Assembly (NCBI GenBank): GCA_026125285.1
Contig: JAHCLO010000005.1
Coordinates: 62,001-126,000, forward strand
Source of the DNA: Verrucomicrobiia bacterium
GTDB lineage: Bacteria > Verrucomicrobiota > Verrucomicrobiia > Limisphaerales > JADLHS01
DNA: 64,000 bases
Direction of reading: 5' to 3'
The position numbers were made by a program, and so were the translations under genes. The notes beneath the pieces were generated by a model. It was given only the letters and a program-made list of their open reading frames with translations, was not told the DNA's origin and did not search any database. Every line of letters begins with the position of its first letter. The first letter of the stretch is position 1. Shown one piece after another: positions 62,228 through 64,000 of the stretch.

Positions 62228-64000
62228 ATGAAAAACGCAACACAAGCGTGCGACATGAAGACAAACACCGGCAACCGTAATGCGGATTCATGGCCTCTGG
62301 TGTTCCAAGTGTGGCGAGTATTGACGGTCGCCATGCTGCTGGCTCACGGTGAGGCTTGCGCGGCCCTTCAACCGATCAGTCTTCGAGCGGGCGGTGCCGA
62401 GCCGCCCGCCGGCGGGAATGGGGATTCGATGATGCCGGTCCTAAGTGCCGATGGACGCTATGTGCTGTTCGCCAGCACCGCGAATAACCTGCTGTTGACC
62501 AGCAGCAACGCTCCGATTCCTGCGGCCTTTCCCGCCCGGCTCAACGTTTTTCTGCGCGACCGCACCCACGGCACCAACGCTCTGGTCAGCGTCAACCTCA
62601 CGGGCGTGGCGGGAGGAAATGGCGACTCCCTCCCATCGGCCATCTCGACGAATGGTCAATTCGCACTCTTCGAAAGCCGCGCCAGCGATCTGGTCACGGG
62701 CGACACCAACAACACGACCGATGTGTTCCTCCGCGATTTGGTCAATGAGACGACCACGCTGGTTGGCGTCAGCACGAATGGCGGGGTTGGCAATGGCGAC
62801 TGCCGTGGCTCGGTAATGACGCCCGACGGTCGTTATGTGGCATTCGTCAGCGCCGCGAACAACCTTGTCCCGAATGACACGAACAATATCGCTGATGTAT
62901 TTGTCCGCGATTTGCAGACCGGTGTGACCACGCTGGTCAGTGACGGGGCCAAGGCGCGACAGGTAAGCCCTCGACCGTCAAGCGCATCGGAGTTGCCGGT
63001 CATCACGCCCGACGGCCGCTACGTCGCCTTCCACAGCACCGCCACCAACCTCGTGCCCGCAGCCACGAATGCCGGCGACATTTTCATCCGCGATCTTGTC
63101 AGCGGCACGACAACCTGGGCCAGCGAAGGCGCGCGCGCGGCGGCGCAAGCGGCCCAACTCGGAACAAGCATCGTTTCCTATAACCACGCCCTCAGCGACG
63201 ATGGTCAGTTCGTCGCCTTCGCGGTCAGTCCCTGGCCGCCCTCCACCACAGCCAACCGCGGCCTGGTGCTGCGCTACAGTCAATCCAGCGGACTCGCCGA
63301 GGTGGTGCATACCAACGCCACGGTACATGCCGGCGCTCCCGAAGACATGCGGAGTCTGAATATGAGCGCGGATGGCCGGTTCATCGCATTTGTGGCGAAC
63401 ACCAACGACGCCAGCGGAAGAACCACGTGCGTTCTGGTCTGGGACGCGCAATCCGGCGCGACGAGTCTGGCCAGCGGGGGAACCGACGGCACCGTAACGA
63501 CAAACTCCATCTCTCAATGGCCGACGCTGGATCCGACCGGGCGATTCGTCGCCTTCCTCAGCAGCGCCACCAATCTAACGACCGACCCGCTGAACGGGGA
63601 ATACCACCTTTTTGTGCGCGACCTCCAGTCGAGCACGACGAGGCTCGTGGATGAAGACCGAAATGGCTTCGGCGCGGGTGTCAGTCCGGCAGCGGCGGCA
63701 CGATTGAGCGCCGATGGCCGGTTCGTGGCCTACGAGTGCTCCGATGCGAGTCTGGTAGAGCAGGATCGGAATCGCGCCACCGACATCTTTGTGCATGATC
63801 TCCGAACCAGCTTCAACGAACTGATTTCAGCCCGTCACCCGGACCTGCCAACGGTTACAGCCAACTCCCTTAGCAGCGTGTCCGTCTTTTCCGCCAGTGC
63901 GGACGGCTACCGGATCGCGTTCTCCAGCGAGGCGAACAACCTTGTGGCCAATGATACCAATCAATACCGGGACGTTTTTGTGCGGGACCTGCTGGCGGGC
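62228..64000 (+). CDS. Secreted PD40/TolB-like beta-propeller protein (3' partial)
   Basis: An open frame runs from ATG 62228 to the window end without stop (591 codons). After a hydrophobic signal-like segment (VLTVAMLLAHGEACA) there are repeated units of about 55-65 residues with the pattern 'SADGRYVLFAS...NNL...DVFLRDL', seen at least seven times: LSADGRYVLFAS, TPDGRYVAFVS, TPDGRYVAFHS, SDDGQFVAFAV, SADGRFIAFVA, DPTGRFVAFLS, SADGRFVAYEC. These are WD40-like PD40 blades, and the units end in forms such as 'VFVRDL' and 'IFVHDL'. Such proteins are exported in Verrucomicrobia and often carry further C-terminal modules, here beyond the window. The substrate or partner is unknown. It lies 149 bp after the kinase gene, so it may be a target of the ECF sigma factor. 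Confidence 0.82.
   Translation, partial: MKNATQACDMKTNTGNRNADSWPLVFQVWRVLTVAMLLAHGEACAALQPISLRAGGAEPPAGGNGDSMMPVLSADGRYVLFASTANNLLLTSSNAPIPAAFPARLNVFLRDRTHGTNALVSVNLTGVAGGNGDSLPSAISTNGQFALFESRASDLVTGDTNNTTDVFLRDLVNETTTLVGVSTNGGVGNGDCRGSVMTPDGRYVAFVSAANNLVPNDTNNIADVFVRDLQTGVTTLVSDGAKARQVSPRPSSASELPVITPDGRYVAFHSTATNLVPAATNAGDIFIRDLVSGTTTWASEGARAAAQAAQLGTSIVSYNHALSDDGQFVAFAVSPWPPSTTANRGLVLRYSQSSGLAEVVHTNATVHAGAPEDMRSLNMSADGRFIAFVANTNDASGRTTCVLVWDAQSGATSLASGGTDGTVTTNSISQWPTLDPTGRFVAFLSSATNLTTDPLNGEYHLFVRDLQSSTTRLVDEDRNGFGAGVSPAAAARLSADGRFVAYECSDASLVEQDRNRATDIFVHDLRTSFNELISARHPDLPTVTANSLSSVSVFSASADGYRIAFSSEANNLVANDTNQYRDVFVRDLLAG

Noticed and set aside
1..64000. CRISPR arrays, tRNA or rRNA genes
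   Set aside because: No regularly spaced short repeats or tRNA/rRNA-like sequence were noticed. A covariance-model search would be needed to exclude small RNAs.

Overview
The window looks like a chromosomal segment of a GC-rich Verrucomicrobium, probably a relative of Pedosphaera or Limisphaera. This is inferred from three things: pseudopilins beginning with the [17 protein letters not shown] leader next to secreted carbohydrate-active proteins; very large secreted proteins built from LamG, CARDB and Calx-beta-like modules that end in an 'FFRL' tail; and Ser/Thr kinases paired with an ECF sigma factor. No rRNA, tRNA, CRISPR array, transposase or phage gene was recognised.

Region 1 (1-1.7 kb): the end of a DUF1186/SEC-C protein, then a PaaX-like regulator broken by a one-base frameshift and flanked by two copies of a GTTGCATATGCAAC-centred palindrome. 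Region 2 (1.8-11.3 kb, all minus strand): a membrane and periplasmic electron-transfer cluster. It holds two monoheme cytochromes, an anchored tetraheme cytochrome, a Tat-exported 4x[4Fe-4S] protein, an NrfD-type quinone-interacting membrane protein, a seven-heme NapC-like protein, and two fusions of a multiheme domain (11 and 9 CXXCH) with a b-type cytochrome membrane domain. That is about 33 c-type hemes, with no catalytic molybdoenzyme or nitrite reductase. The parts match those of Geobacter Cbc-type quinol oxidoreductases, and this is the strongest candidate for an undescribed system.

Region 3 (11.4-15.5 kb, minus): LeuD- and LeuC-like hydratase subunits and an isocitrate-lyase/PEP-mutase-family lyase. 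Beyond a small membrane protein lies a decayed stretch with two isocitrate/isopropylmalate dehydrogenase C-terminal remnants, one fused to a copy of the lyase start, and dispersed hairpin repeats. Region 4 (15.7-33.3 kb, minus): an AGE-family sugar epimerase, a GH32-like enzyme, a sialidase-like protein, two GH32/43-like propeller proteins, a secreted protein of unknown function, a deleted and an intact pseudopilin, a 1,399-residue LamG-type protein with mirrored domain order, and a GntR/LacI hybrid regulator.

Region 5 (33.4-43.8 kb, plus): a pseudopilin, a sialidase-like/propeller fusion, and a tightly packed catabolic operon (two Gfo/Idh/MocA oxidoreductases, a sodium-solute symporter, a NanM-like kelch protein, an HpaI-type aldolase, two SDRs). 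A 31-bp motif shared by the LamG promoter and the regulator/pseudopilin intergenic region may be the hybrid regulator's operator. Regions 4 and 5 together suggest secreted glycan cleavage, uptake of a released sugar, and oxidative and aldol breakdown.

Region 6 (44-64 kb, plus): a TM2 protein, an MnmC-like methyltransferase, a 4,058-residue secreted modular protein, then sensor kinase, ECF sigma factor and membrane kinase, and finally a PD40-type beta-propeller protein that runs off the window. Starts were mostly chosen by signal peptides and family length, because Shine-Dalgarno motifs are weak or absent before many genes.
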